Below the pieces are notes generated by a model, which worked only from the letters and a program-made list of their open reading frames with translations, was not told the DNA's origin and searched no databases. Shown piece after piece: positions 1 through 7,292 of a stretch of DNA of 64,000 nt (position 1 is its first letter; every line of letters starts with the position of its first letter). This stretch comes from Candidatus Flexifilum breve (lineage in GTDB: Bacteria > Chloroflexota > Anaerolineae > Aggregatilineales > Phototrophicaceae), in assembly GCA_016717205.1 (NCBI GenBank), contig JADKGC010000012.1, positions 112,874 through 176,873 of the forward strand, read 5' to 3'. The position numbers and the translations under genes were made by a program.

Positions 1-838
1 TACGGTGGCCGTCGCGGTCAGCGTCGAGCACGTCCATGTAGGCGGCGACAGCATATTCCTGCCCGAATTCGACATGTAGATGTGCGGCGGATGATGTGCC
101 CGTGTTGCCTTCTTGGGCGATGATCTCGCCCGCGTGGATGGGGACAGCGCAGTTCGCCGCGCTGTGCTCAGCCGAGCATTGATCAGTGATCCACGTCGGG
201 ATGCTGTGCGGCGCGAGGTGACCATAAAGCGAATACTCGTGCGGGGCGTGCTGAATGATGATCACATTCCAGTACCACCATGCGCCCGCTGTATAGCCGT
301 TGACGTCCGCGGAGTCGTTCACATAGATGATTGTGCCATCTTTGGCGGCGGCGATCTCGCGTCCGGTCAGGTCAAAGTCGATTTGCCCGCGTCCATGCAG
401 GTTGAAGCTGCGTGTGACCGTTCCATAAGCGCCATCGGCAAAGGGGAGGGTGTAGGGGGCTGCGGGCGCAAAGGCGGGGTCGGCGCTCGGCTTGTACGGC
501 GTCGAATCGGCGGCGGCGCGGATGCTCAAGGGTAATTGCTCGTAAGCTGCTTGATAGCCGGAATCGCCGGGTAAGAAAACCCGCCATGACCCGTTCTGAT
601 GGATCCCGATAAGCCAATCAATTAAGCCGGGGTAGGCTGTACCCGTCAGCCGATCCACCGTTTCTGCATAAATGATCGCGCCAGCTTCGTCAGCAATTCG
701 CCCAACTTCGCGGTGAAAAGAGGGGCTATCCAGAGGGACGACGGCCAACCGTTGGGCAAGGGCGACATCCAAATTGGCTGACGGTTGTGTTAGAGAAAGG
801 GTATAAAATAGTAGAATCGCGGTTACAATGGCTTTCAA
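1..838 (-). CDS. M23-family metallopeptidase (partial, C-terminus off the window)
   Basis: A zinc peptidase of the lysostaphin/LytM (M23) type, expected to cleave peptidoglycan peptide bridges outside the membrane. Read on the minus strand, the frame contains YSLYGHLAP, then VPIHAGEIIAQEGNTGTSS and HLHVEFG: the M23 core with the terminal HxH zinc motif. No ATG fits. The frame opens with a TTG at 836-838, just before a hydrophobic stretch (KAIVTAILLFYTLSL) that looks like a signal peptide, and an in-frame TGA lies a few codons upstream. It faces away from the J-domain gene at 950. The protein is cut by the left edge, so its C-terminus is unknown. The family is clear; the exact start is less so. 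Confidence 0.8.
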   Translation of the reverse strand, partial: MKAIVTAILLFYTLSLTQPSANLDVALAQRLAVVPLDSPSFHREVGRIADEAGAIIYAETVDRLTGTAYPGLIDWLIGIHQNGSWRVFLPGDSGYQAAYEQLPLSIRAAADSTPYKPSADPAFAPAAPYTLPFADGAYGTVTRSFNLHGRGQIDFDLTGREIAAAKDGTIIYVNDSADVNGYTAGAWWYWNVIIIQHAPHEYSLYGHLAPHSIPTWITDQCSAEHSAANCAVPIHAGEIIAQEGNTGTSSAAHLHVEFGQEYAVAAYMDVLDADRDGHR

Positions 839-949
839 GCTGTTCTCGACAAGTCCAATCGATCAACGTCACTCTGTAGGGTACAATCAATGTAGCCCTC
901 AACTCGCGCAGAAGCATAGATCGTCATTAGGCATGGTGCAACACGGCCA

Positions 950-1882
950 ATGAAACAATTTGTCCTAGATCATCTGATTCAAGAATGCCGGCAGGCCGAC
1001 CGCGTGATCGCCTGCACCCAGCAGAAAGATTCTGACCTCTCCATCAAGCTGAAGAACGGCAAGATGGTGAATGTCTTCGTGATCAACCGCGCCATTCGTC
1101 TGCCTGAAATCAAGGAGACATACGAAGGGAACACTTCGCGGGGCGTGCATACGCTCTTCATTCTCGACGCGCGCATGCTGCCGCTGGATAACAGCCGCAT
1201 TGAACCGCCGCCGCACTGGATGGAGGTGCTGCACACACTGACATGCAGCCGCATCTATACCTATCATCTCGACGGACGCAGCGTGACCATCCGCCCGCTG
1301 CACATTGAATGGCGCTGGGGCGACGCACCGCGCTTTGTCGAATATGGCGAGATCGTCAATATCAACGACCTGCACACGGACGTGATCGAATCGAATTCGA
1401 AGCTGATCACGGGACGGTTCGCCGCAGCAAACTTCGGCGAAGGTTCGTTCTGGAAGAAGAAAGCGCCGCTTGAAGAGGCGCAGTACCGCTACTCGTGGCG
1501 CAACTGGTCGTACAGCGAAAAGAAATCGACACGTCAGGAAGAAGAGACCCCGAGCGGCTGGAGTTCGTGGGAGGAATTTTCGCGCAACTATGGCGATGTC
1601 GGCGGGTCAGATGAGCCGCAGTGGGACTGGGCGGGCGAAGCGGATAAGAACCGCCAGCAGCGCCGCACGCGCAAATCTGCCGCCGCCGAGCAGCGCCAGC
1701 ACTATGCCGTGCTCGGCGTGTCGGCCGAAGCCTCGTTTGAGGAAGTCAAGCAGGCGTACCGCAAAAAGGCGCGCGAGTATCACCCCGACCTGCACCCGAC
1801 CGAAAAAGAGAAGTACACCGCGAAAATGGCGGAGATCAACACCGCCTTCGAAGCGATCACCAAGCAGAAGCAGAGCAAATAG
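950..1882 (+). CDS. C-terminal J-domain (DnaJ-like) protein with an unrecognised N-terminal domain
   Basis: A 310-aa protein with a J-domain at its end (about residues 248-308), including HYAVLGVSAEASFEEVKQAY and the essential HPD tripeptide in REYHPDLHP. It should stimulate an Hsp70 (DnaK) ATPase. The first 190 residues form a compact alpha/beta-looking region (FVLDHLIQECRQADRVI...) that I do not recognise. A tryptophan-rich charged linker (WRNWSYSEKK, PQWDWAGEADKN) follows. There is no Gly/Phe region, zinc finger or DnaJ C-terminal domain, so it is a specialised J-protein rather than DnaJ. The N-terminal domain probably selects the client. The gene stands alone; the M23 gene is divergent and the next gene begins 209 bp downstream. 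Confidence 0.8.
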   Translation: MKQFVLDHLIQECRQADRVIACTQQKDSDLSIKLKNGKMVNVFVINRAIRLPEIKETYEGNTSRGVHTLFILDARMLPLDNSRIEPPPHWMEVLHTLTCSRIYTYHLDGRSVTIRPLHIEWRWGDAPRFVEYGEIVNINDLHTDVIESNSKLITGRFAAANFGEGSFWKKKAPLEEAQYRYSWRNWSYSEKKSTRQEEETPSGWSSWEEFSRNYGDVGGSDEPQWDWAGEADKNRQQRRTRKSAAAEQRQHYAVLGVSAEASFEEVKQAYRKKAREYHPDLHPTEKEKYTAKMAEINTAFEAITKQKQSK

Positions 1883-2091
1883 TTCACAGTGAACACTGGA
1901 TAGCGCAACGCGGTTCGACTGGGAACTGACGGCTGATGACGCGTCGTAGTACAACCGTTTAGTCCCGATACAGCTCAAGGCAGGCGGAAGAATAGAGATC
2001 GGCAGTTGGGAAATGTGCCGTAGAATCGGTGCATGGACGTGAATCGGTGCGTCCGCCCGACCGCGATCGCTACCCAAAGGCCTAGTCTACG

Positions 2092-3606
2092 ATGAAGCCC
2101 ATCCTGCTCGCTCTGCTTCTGCTGCTTCTGTCCGCGACCGTTGTTTCCGCACAAGCCGCTGATACCCGCTACTACGATATCGGCAGTCCCACGTTCACCG
2201 ATGTGTGGGTTGATCCCTACGCTGGCAATGACCTCAATGCCGGGGATACGCCGCAAACGGCGCTGCGCACGATCACCGAGGCATGGAATCGCATCCCGAT
2301 GGGCGTCGAACTGACAACCGGCTATCACATCCATTTGCTGCCCGACGAGTACACGGAAGACACCATTCCCGTATATTGGGAGTCGCGCTACGGGACGTAT
2401 GAGCATCCGATACTCATCTCCGGGGAGAGCGAAGTGTTCGGGGTGATCCTGCTCGCGCCGATCAACCTGTACGACTCCCGCTATGTCTATTTCGACGGTT
2501 TCACGCTGAGTCCCGGTGTCGATGCCTTCCACTGCGAACGCTGCGACCATGTGCTGCTGCGCAACCTGATCATCACCGGGGCGGATCCCGAAAGCTATCA
2601 AACGCAGGAGACGGTGAAGGTCAACCAGTCGACCAACATCTACATCGAAAACAGCGACATTTCCGGTGCCTGGGACAATGTGATCGACTTTGTCGCCGTG
2701 CAGTTTGGACATGTCGTCGGGAACGCCATTCACAATTCGGGCGACTGGTGCGCGTATGCTAAGGGCGGCTCGGCCTACATCACCTATGAAGCCAATGAGC
2801 TCTACAACTGCGGCAATGGCGGATTCAGCGCGGGGCAGGGGACGGGATTTCAGTATATGGTCCCGCCGTTCCTGCGCTACGAGGCGTACTATATCCGCTT
2901 CGTCAACAACTATGTGCATGACGCGACGGGCGCGGGTGTAGGCGTGCAGGGCGGCTACAATATCCTGATCGCCTACAACACCTTTCTGAATATCGGCGCG
3001 CGCAGTCACCTGCTGGAAGTTGTGTTTGGCGGGCGGAGCTGCGACGGTCAGCCGGGCGATGAAAGCCGTGAACGCTGCGACGAGTACGCCGCGCAGGGCG
3101 GCTGGGGTAACAACCTGATTGCGGATGGGGAGAACTACGTCCGCATCCCCAACCGCCACGTTTATATCTACAACAATCTGTTCTATAACCCGGAAGGCGC
3201 GCAGTCGCAGTGGCAGCAGTTCACCATCTTTGGCCCGTTTACCGGGGATGGTCAGGGGAACGCGCCGTCACCCGCGCTGGCCGATGCTGATCTGCACATC
3301 GTCAACAACGTGATCTGGAACGGCCCGGCAGATCATCCGCTCGGGTTGGGCGAGAATTCTGGCTGCGCGGCGGATAACCCGACCTGCAACGAAACACAGC
3401 TCGTGCGCGACAACGCGATCAATACACTGGCCATCAGCCCGGAACTGACGGTGGCGAATTACGCGCCCATCGCGCTGCCGCCGTTTGTCGCTGACGATGA
3501 TCATGTTCCGCCGCCGGATCAGCTCGCACATGTGGTTGTAGTGGATATCAGTGGCGAGTCTCGCGCTGAACACGATAGCGTGGGCGCGCTGGCGGCGGGC
3601 AATTGA
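2092..3606 (+). CDS. Secreted right-handed beta-helix protein
   Basis: A 504-aa protein that opens with a clear signal peptide (MKPILLALLLLLLSATVVSAQA). The mature part starts with the DPYAGNDLNAGDTPQTAL motif of DUF1565/pectate-lyase-like beta-helix proteins. Regularly spaced strands follow (YVYFDGFTLSPG, HVLLRNLIITGA, NIYIENSDISGA, HVYIYNNLFYNP), as in parallel beta-helix repeats. It is probably an extracellular polysaccharide-binding or -degrading protein; no catalytic residues can be assigned. The 209-bp gap upstream holds a 10-bp direct repeat (GAATCGGTGC at 2023-2032 and 2041-2050) and nothing else I recognise. Its stop codon overlaps the predicted -35 box of the next transcription unit. 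Confidence 0.75.
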   Translation: MKPILLALLLLLLSATVVSAQAADTRYYDIGSPTFTDVWVDPYAGNDLNAGDTPQTALRTITEAWNRIPMGVELTTGYHIHLLPDEYTEDTIPVYWESRYGTYEHPILISGESEVFGVILLAPINLYDSRYVYFDGFTLSPGVDAFHCERCDHVLLRNLIITGADPESYQTQETVKVNQSTNIYIENSDISGAWDNVIDFVAVQFGHVVGNAIHNSGDWCAYAKGGSAYITYEANELYNCGNGGFSAGQGTGFQYMVPPFLRYEAYYIRFVNNYVHDATGAGVGVQGGYNILIAYNTFLNIGARSHLLEVVFGGRSCDGQPGDESRERCDEYAAQGGWGNNLIADGENYVRIPNRHVYIYNNLFYNPEGAQSQWQQFTIFGPFTGDGQGNAPSPALADADLHIVNNVIWNGPADHPLGLGENSGCAADNPTCNETQLVRDNAINTLAISPELTVANYAPIALPPFVADDDHVPPPDQLAHVVVVDISGESRAEHDSVGALAAGN

Positions 3607-3632
3607 CAAGCGTGCATATTTTCTGCTACGCT
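3603..3632 (+). promoter_or_regulatory. Sigma70-type promoter of the ABC-F leader
   Basis: A perfect TTGACA (3603-3608) is followed after 18 bp by an extended -10, TG-C-TACGCT (3624-3632). The predicted start is about 3639-3640, which is the ATG of the upstream ORF, so the transcript would be leaderless. The -35 overlaps the stop of the preceding gene. Inferred from sequence only. Confidence 0.55.
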
Positions 3633-3639
3633 GATACAC

Positions 3640-3726
3640 ATGGTCTACATTAGCCCTTCCTCCACGCTCGCATTTGTACTGATCGCGTCCGATCTGGCGC
3701 ATCCCTTGTACAGATGCGCCTGTTGA
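3640..3726 (+). CDS. Putative leader peptide (uORF) of the ABC-F gene
   Basis: A 28-codon ORF beginning at the predicted transcription start, with no room for a Shine-Dalgarno, and ending in TGA at 3724-3726. It reads MVYISPSSTL, then AFVLIASDL, ending in a Cys-rich tail (LYRCAC). The hydrophobic AFVLIAS recalls the IFVI stall motif of ErmC-type leader peptides, but this is only a resemblance. Hairpin arms lie inside its last codons (GGCGCATC 3696-3703 and GATGCGCC 3713-3720), and another hairpin straddles its stop (TTGACC 3723-3728 with GGTCAA 3734-3739). Translation of the ORF would therefore change RNA folding ahead of the terminator. Confidence 0.5.
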   Translation: MVYISPSSTLAFVLIASDLAHPLYRCAC

Positions 3727-3793
3727 CCGCATAGGTCAATTAAACATTTCGTCATTTTGACGGCTGCGGCGCATAGCGTTCGCAGCCGTTTTT
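3696..3793 (+). terminator. Leader hairpins and intrinsic terminator upstream of the ABC-F gene (candidate attenuator)
   Basis: Hairpin 1 pairs GGCGCATC (3696-3703) with GATGCGCC (3713-3720). The terminator pairs CGGCTGCG (3761-3768) with CGCAGCCG (3781-3788) and is followed by TTTTT (3789-3793). The 3' arm of hairpin 1 could instead pair with GGCGCAT at 3768-3774, at the top of the terminator stem and loop, giving mutually exclusive folds. The terminator lies 11 bp before the AAGGAG ribosome-binding site of the ABC-F gene, and no complete gene lies between it and its promoter except the uORF. It therefore looks like a conditional terminator rather than the end of a gene. Confidence 0.6.
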
Positions 3794-3815
3794 GATTCTG
3801 CGGCAAGGAGATAAG

Positions 3816-5519
3816 ATGCACATCATTCATGTCAACAACATCACCGTGAACTATGACGGGCGGGTGATTTTCAAGGACTTATCGTGGGTGATTGACAGTC
3901 AGGATCGCGTCGGGCTGATCGGGCACAACGGTGCGGGCAAGTCGAGCCTGCTGAAAGTCATCGCGGGTCTGTACCAACCGGACGCCGGGGCAATGGTCAA
4001 GCAGCGCGGCGTGAGCGTCGGCTATCTGCCGCAGCATGTCACGCTGACACCGGGGCGCACGCTCATCGAAGAAGCGATGATCCTGCCGCCCAAGCTGGCC
4101 GCAGTCGATGCCGCGCTGCACGCCGTCGAACATAAGCTGACCGACCCCGCAGTGTATAACGATGCTGACGCGCTCACCCGGGCGCTCGGTGAACAGGAGA
4201 AACTGGTCGAGCAGTTCGAGGCGCTCGGCGGATCAGCGCATGCCGGGCGCATCCGGTCGATTCTCGCGCACCTCGGCATTAAGCCGGACGCTTACGACCT
4301 CCCGGCGGAAACGCTGAGCGGCGGACAAAAGAAGCTCGTGCAGTTTACGCGGCTGGCGGCGGAACAGCCTGACGTGCTGCTGCTCGACGAACCCGACAAT
4401 CACCTCGACTTGGACGCCAAGCGGCGGTTGGAACAGTTTCTGCGTGACTATCCCGGCGCCGTCGTGATCGTCTCGCATGACCGCTACCTGCTGGATGAGG
4501 TCGTCAAGCAGATTGTCGAGATGGAACAGGGCAAGCTGACGGTCTACAAGGGAAATTACTCGCAGTATGCTTTGCTGCGCGAACAGGCGCGTTTGCGGCA
4601 GCAGCAGATGTATGTGGCACAGCAGAAGCGGGTCGCGCAGGTGGAAGCGGCCATCAAGCGTTTTGAGCTGGCCGCCGCCGCCGATCTCAACGAACGTCAT
4701 GCGCGGCAGGCGCGCAGCCGCCGCAAAATGCTGGAACGCTGGGAAGAAAGCGGTGAACTGGTTGATAAAGTGCGCGAACGCCGCCAGCTAGAACTAGACT
4801 TTGCCGGATCGCGTGGCAGCACCAAGGCGCTTGAAGTCAAGAAGCTGTCGATGGCTTTCGACGACGATCCGATTTTCCTCGACCTGGATCTGCTCGTGCG
4901 CCACGGCGAACGTGTTGGTCTGGTCGGCAAAAACGGATCGGGCAAGTCGGTGCTGTTCAAGCTGATCCTCGGCGAACTCGCGCCGCTGGACGGGGAGATC
5001 AAGATTGGCAATAGCAGCAAGCTCGGCTATTACGCGCAGGAGCATCAAACGCTGTTCTCGTGGTATGAGCGCACGCCGATTGAGTTCATCCGCGATGCGT
5101 CGCCGTCGAGCGAAGGGGCGGCGGTCGCCTTTCTGCTCAACTTCCAGTTCACCTACGAGCAGACGCGCCAGCCCATCGGCACGCTGAGCGGCGGTGAACG
5201 CAGTCGCTTGCAGCTTGGCGCACTGATGCTGCAGCGTCCAAATCTGCTGCTGCTGGATGAGCCGACCAACAACCTCGACATCCAATCGTCGGAGGCATTG
5301 GAAACGGCGCTGGAAGACTTCGAGGGCGCGCTGTTTGTGATTTCGCACGATCGCTATTTTCTGGATCGCGTGGTGGATCGCGTGGTCGAACTGGACGACG
5401 GCGTGCTCAGCAGCTTCGAAGGCGGCTACACCGATTTTCTAGAGGGAAAAGCAAGAAAAGCGCAAAAGGAAAGAGAAAGACTCAACGCAAAGGCGCAAGG
5501 ACGCAAAGGCACAAAGTAA
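3816..5519 (+). CDS. ABC-F family ATPase (ribosome-associated translation/antibiotic-protection factor)
   Basis: A soluble protein of 567 aa with two ABC domains and no membrane segment, the ABC-F pattern. Domain 1 has Walker A GHNGAGKS, signature LSGGQKK and Walker B LLLDEPDNHLD. Domain 2 has GKNGSGKS, LSGGERS and LLLDEPTNNLD. The linker between them is charged and helical (REQARLRQQQMYVAQQKR), as in the P-site-reaching linker. ABC-F proteins bind the ribosomal E site and either help stalled ribosomes or displace antibiotics. The start at 3816 is supported by AAGGAG at 3805-3810; a longer in-frame start would read into the terminator. The last 25 codons come from an A-rich repeat (see 5461-5592), not from the family. 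The attenuator-like leader suggests induction by translation inhibitors. Confidence 0.88.
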   Translation: MHIIHVNNITVNYDGRVIFKDLSWVIDSQDRVGLIGHNGAGKSSLLKVIAGLYQPDAGAMVKQRGVSVGYLPQHVTLTPGRTLIEEAMILPPKLAAVDAALHAVEHKLTDPAVYNDADALTRALGEQEKLVEQFEALGGSAHAGRIRSILAHLGIKPDAYDLPAETLSGGQKKLVQFTRLAAEQPDVLLLDEPDNHLDLDAKRRLEQFLRDYPGAVVIVSHDRYLLDEVVKQIVEMEQGKLTVYKGNYSQYALLREQARLRQQQMYVAQQKRVAQVEAAIKRFELAAAADLNERHARQARSRRKMLERWEESGELVDKVRERRQLELDFAGSRGSTKALEVKKLSMAFDDDPIFLDLDLLVRHGERVGLVGKNGSGKSVLFKLILGELAPLDGEIKIGNSSKLGYYAQEHQTLFSWYERTPIEFIRDASPSSEGAAVAFLLNFQFTYEQTRQPIGTLSGGERSRLQLGALMLQRPNLLLLDEPTNNLDIQSSEALETALEDFEGALFVISHDRYFLDRVVDRVVELDDGVLSSFEGGYTDFLEGKARKAQKERERLNAKAQGRKGTK

Positions 5520-5592
5520 GCTGATAATCTAGTTCCACACTTGGCGTCTTAGCGACTTGGCGTCTTTGCGTTGAGTCTTGGTTTTTCTTTCA
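5461..5592. repeat. Inverted pair of CGCAAAG-type periodic repeats
   Basis: The left arm (to about 5516) repeats GACGCAAAG-like units of about 9 bp. The right arm (5538-5591) is its approximate reverse complement. The core AGACTCAACGCAAAG (5478-5492) matches CTTTGCGTTGAGTCT (5564-5578) exactly. The left arm encodes the Lys/Arg-rich C-terminal tail of the ABC-F protein, and the right arm reaches the stop codon of the convergent gene. It can fold as one long hairpin and may end transcription from both sides. A related element lies at 61424-61491. Confidence 0.7.
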
Positions 5593-6279
5593 CTTGGCCG
5601 TGTAGTACTTGCCGTAATCACCGACGAGCAGATAGAGCGGCGGCTCGTCTTCTTCGATGGCGGGGAAGCGACCGAGCGGTTCGAGGAAGCAGTTATCGCT
5701 GTTATCGTCGTTGACGGTCGAAACTTCGCCGACCAGCACGCGCTCGCCTTCCGCCCAGAATTTGTGATACAGGCGCGTCGGCAGCGTGATGCTCTCGCCC
5801 GGTTGCAGACTCACAATGTGCATGGCCGGGAAGTGGTATTCGACGCCGTCCATGCTCACGGTAATGTCGGAATCGGCCAGCTTGTCATCAGGCGTGGAGT
5901 TGGCGAGTTGAAGTTTGAGCACGCCGCCGCCGCGATTGATGATGTCTTCGGTCTTCTGCCAGTGGAAATGGAACGGCGTCACCTGACCCGCGTCCACGAT
6001 CAGCAGCTTTTCGGCGTAGGTCTTCCCCTGCATGGTTTTGAGATTGGCAGGCTTGCCGTTGCGGATGGTGAACAGCGTGAGGCCGAGCTTGGCAAAATCG
6101 CCCTGACCGAAGTCGGTGATGTCCCAGCCGAGGCCGTTTTCGGCGATCTCCGCGACTTCCGCGCCCTTGCCGCGCCAATCTTCCGGCGTCCAGTGGGCGA
6201 AGGGGGGAAGATGAAACAGATGCTTTTGGATGAAGGCGTCCGAGTCGCGAACGATGGCATTAATTTCCGAGCGTTTCAT
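5590..6279 (-). CDS. D-lyxose isomerase-like cupin protein
   Basis: About 229 aa, resembling D-lyxose ketol-isomerases, cupin-fold metalloenzymes that interconvert D-lyxose and D-xylulose. Metal-ligand candidates are visible in the cupin core: TPFHFHWQKTEDIINRGGG (His and Glu) and TLPTRLYHKFWAEG. The end VGDYGKYYTAK is also typical. The ATG at 6277-6279 (MKRSEINAI) is preferred over a longer in-frame start, because family members begin close to this point and the upstream codons read through intergenic-looking sequence. It is a single gene; the alpha/beta hydrolase gene lies 65 bp upstream on the same strand and may be co-transcribed. Confidence 0.75.
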   Translation of the reverse strand: MKRSEINAIVRDSDAFIQKHLFHLPPFAHWTPEDWRGKGAEVAEIAENGLGWDITDFGQGDFAKLGLTLFTIRNGKPANLKTMQGKTYAEKLLIVDAGQVTPFHFHWQKTEDIINRGGGVLKLQLANSTPDDKLADSDITVSMDGVEYHFPAMHIVSLQPGESITLPTRLYHKFWAEGERVLVGEVSTVNDDNSDNCFLEPLGRFPAIEEDEPPLYLLVGDYGKYYTAK

Positions 6280-6344
6280 GAAGAATGAGCCTTTAGCAAT
6301 TAGCGATGAGCAGTTAGCTGGAAGATTCAAGCGCAAATGCGCCG

Positions 6345-7211
6345 TTATGGCAACGACTTGAGATCGGTCAAGAGACGCTGAATGTGATCCGCGACCACTT
6401 GTGGCGCTTCCATCGGGATGAAGTGTGTGTTGTCGGGCAGATACACGTCGGTCCCGTGCTGGAAGCGGCTGGCGAGATCCGGTGCGGTCGGTGAGGCGCT
6501 GAAGTCGAACGGGCCTGCCACGCTGTCGGTCGCAGTCCGCGCGCGCATGACCGTGACCGGAATCTCGATCTGTGCGATCTCCGGGTAGATGTTGGCGGCG
6601 CTGGCCTGCATATAGAGCGACCCCTCAATGGCAGGCGGGCAGGCGAGGGTATAGCCGCCGTCCGGTTTAGGAAGCAGACCGTAGTTCACGTAGTCGCGCA
6701 GTGATTGCTCTTGCCATCGGTCGAACGGCGGGCGCGTCTTGAACTTGGCGAACATCTCGTCCGGCGATGACCAGTCGGCGCGGCGTTTGGCCGCAAAGTG
6801 TTCGCCGTCCAGCGCGCCGATGTAATAGGCTTCCGGCAAAATGACCGGATCGACCAGCAGCAGCGCGCCGAACAATTCCGGGTGATGCGCCTGCGCGTAG
6901 GTGAGCACATGCCCGCCCATTGAATGCCCCACGCCGAGCGCTCCACGTAACCCGAGCGCCGCGCTCAACGCCGCGATATCGTCGCCGATGGACTGCCACG
7001 GGTACGGCGGCGCGGGCTTGTCGCTGAGTCCATGTCCGCGCATGTCGACAGCGTAGGCGTGCACCCCCGGCAGCAGATCGATCACGGCGTCCCACACGCG
7101 GGCGTGAAACCCGGTCGCGTGGACGAACAGGATCGGCGTTCCCGTGCCCGCCCATTCGTAGACCGACTGCTGCATCCCGTTCGCGTTGACGTAAAACTGA
7201 CGTGGCGACAT
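6345..7211 (-). CDS. Alpha/beta hydrolase
   Basis: A 288-aa alpha/beta-hydrolase. It has the oxyanion segment FVHATGFHARVW, the nucleophile elbow GHSMGGH (catalytic Ser), a probable acid near the C-terminal third, and a final histidine in LPDNTHFIPMEAP. The closest textbook relatives are haloalkane dehalogenase/epoxide hydrolase/lactonase-type enzymes, but the substrate cannot be read from sequence. There is no signal peptide, so it is cytoplasmic. It lies upstream of the lyxose-isomerase-like gene on the same strand and diverges from the GyrB-like gene. Confidence 0.8.
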   Translation of the reverse strand: MSPRQFYVNANGMQQSVYEWAGTGTPILFVHATGFHARVWDAVIDLLPGVHAYAVDMRGHGLSDKPAPPYPWQSIGDDIAALSAALGLRGALGVGHSMGGHVLTYAQAHHPELFGALLLVDPVILPEAYYIGALDGEHFAAKRRADWSSPDEMFAKFKTRPPFDRWQEQSLRDYVNYGLLPKPDGGYTLACPPAIEGSLYMQASAANIYPEIAQIEIPVTVMRARTATDSVAGPFDFSASPTAPDLASRFQHGTDVYLPDNTHFIPMEAPQVVADHIQRLLTDLKSLP

Positions 7212-7292
7212 ACCACTTTTCCCCTCGTTCGCTCAATCGCTCCTATTATGCCGCAAAGTGCGAATCACGGCGCGGAGGTATAATTAAGCGAG

